Below, piece after piece: positions 6,051-6,128 of a stretch of 6,128 nucleotides of DNA (position 1 is the first letter of the stretch; every line of letters begins with the position of its first letter). The stretch lies in the NCBI GenBank assembly GCA_002067635.1, contig MVRB01000020.1, forward strand, positions 1-6,128, given 5' to 3'. The notes under the pieces are model-generated. The model worked only from the letters and a program-made list of their open reading frames with translations, was not told the origin of the DNA and searched no databases. The position numbers and the translations under genes were made by a program. Source of the stretch: Methanomassiliicoccales archaeon PtaU1.Bin030. Lineage in GTDB: Archaea > Thermoplasmatota > Thermoplasmata > Methanomassiliicoccales > Methanomassiliicoccaceae.

Positions 6051-6128
6051 AAAAGCGGATTACCTTGGCATGCTTTCCGAACGCTATCCAGGGCACGCCT
6101 TACTGTAGGTAGAAGATGTCCGCTACGT
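6051..6128. other. Noncoding right edge, no gene recognised
   Basis: The last 78 bases hold no supported gene. They contain repeat copy 3 (GAAGATGTCCG, 6112-6122). AGCGGAT (6054-6060) could pair with GTCCGCT (6118-6124) with one G-U pair, but no tRNA T-loop or D-loop signature lies between them. Confidence 0.4.

Noticed and set aside
6054..6125. Possible tRNA: 7-base closing stem and 72-base length
   Set aside because: No GGTTCRA-type T-loop, no D-loop signature and no convincing anticodon arm on either strand; the pairing alone can arise by chance.

Overview
The window looks archaeal, most plausibly Thermoplasmatota and perhaps Methanomassiliicoccales-like. The clues are heavy use of AGG/AGA arginine and ATA isoleucine codons in a GC-rich background, strong GGAGG-type ribosome binding sites and T-rich gene ends. 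This is inference from codon style only: the window has no rRNA or other taxonomic marker, and a GC-rich bacterium is not excluded.

Left part (1-4092, + strand, about 60% GC in hand-counted lines): the 3' end of an AddB-like nuclease gene overlaps a complete AddA-like helicase-nuclease gene by 11 bases. Together they look like an AddAB-type DNA double-strand-break end-resection machine. All seven UvrD-type helicase motifs and both PD-(D/E)XK nuclease sites appear intact.

Middle part (4100-5757, - strand, about 45% GC): a two-gene unit runs toward addA. A small protein with a TRASH/FCS-like zinc knuckle overlaps, by an ATGA junction, a 473-residue MATE-family multidrug/cation exporter. The exporter meets addA tail to tail with only 7 bases between stop codons. 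The composition drop begins inside the last 25 or so codons of addA.

The most interesting point is just upstream of the small zinc-knuckle gene. The same frame stays open beyond a single in-frame TAG (5767-5769), and the codons before it supply the CG half of the zinc knuckle whose YCSxxC half lies after it. This is either a nonsense-damaged gene or, if the organism decodes amber as pyrrolysine, a recoded gene.

Right part (5758-6128): a 149-base divergent intergenic region holds a near-perfect dyad and TATA-like sequence. It is followed by a 47-residue, lysine-rich small protein gene with a textbook ribosome binding site, then 78 bases with no recognisable gene.
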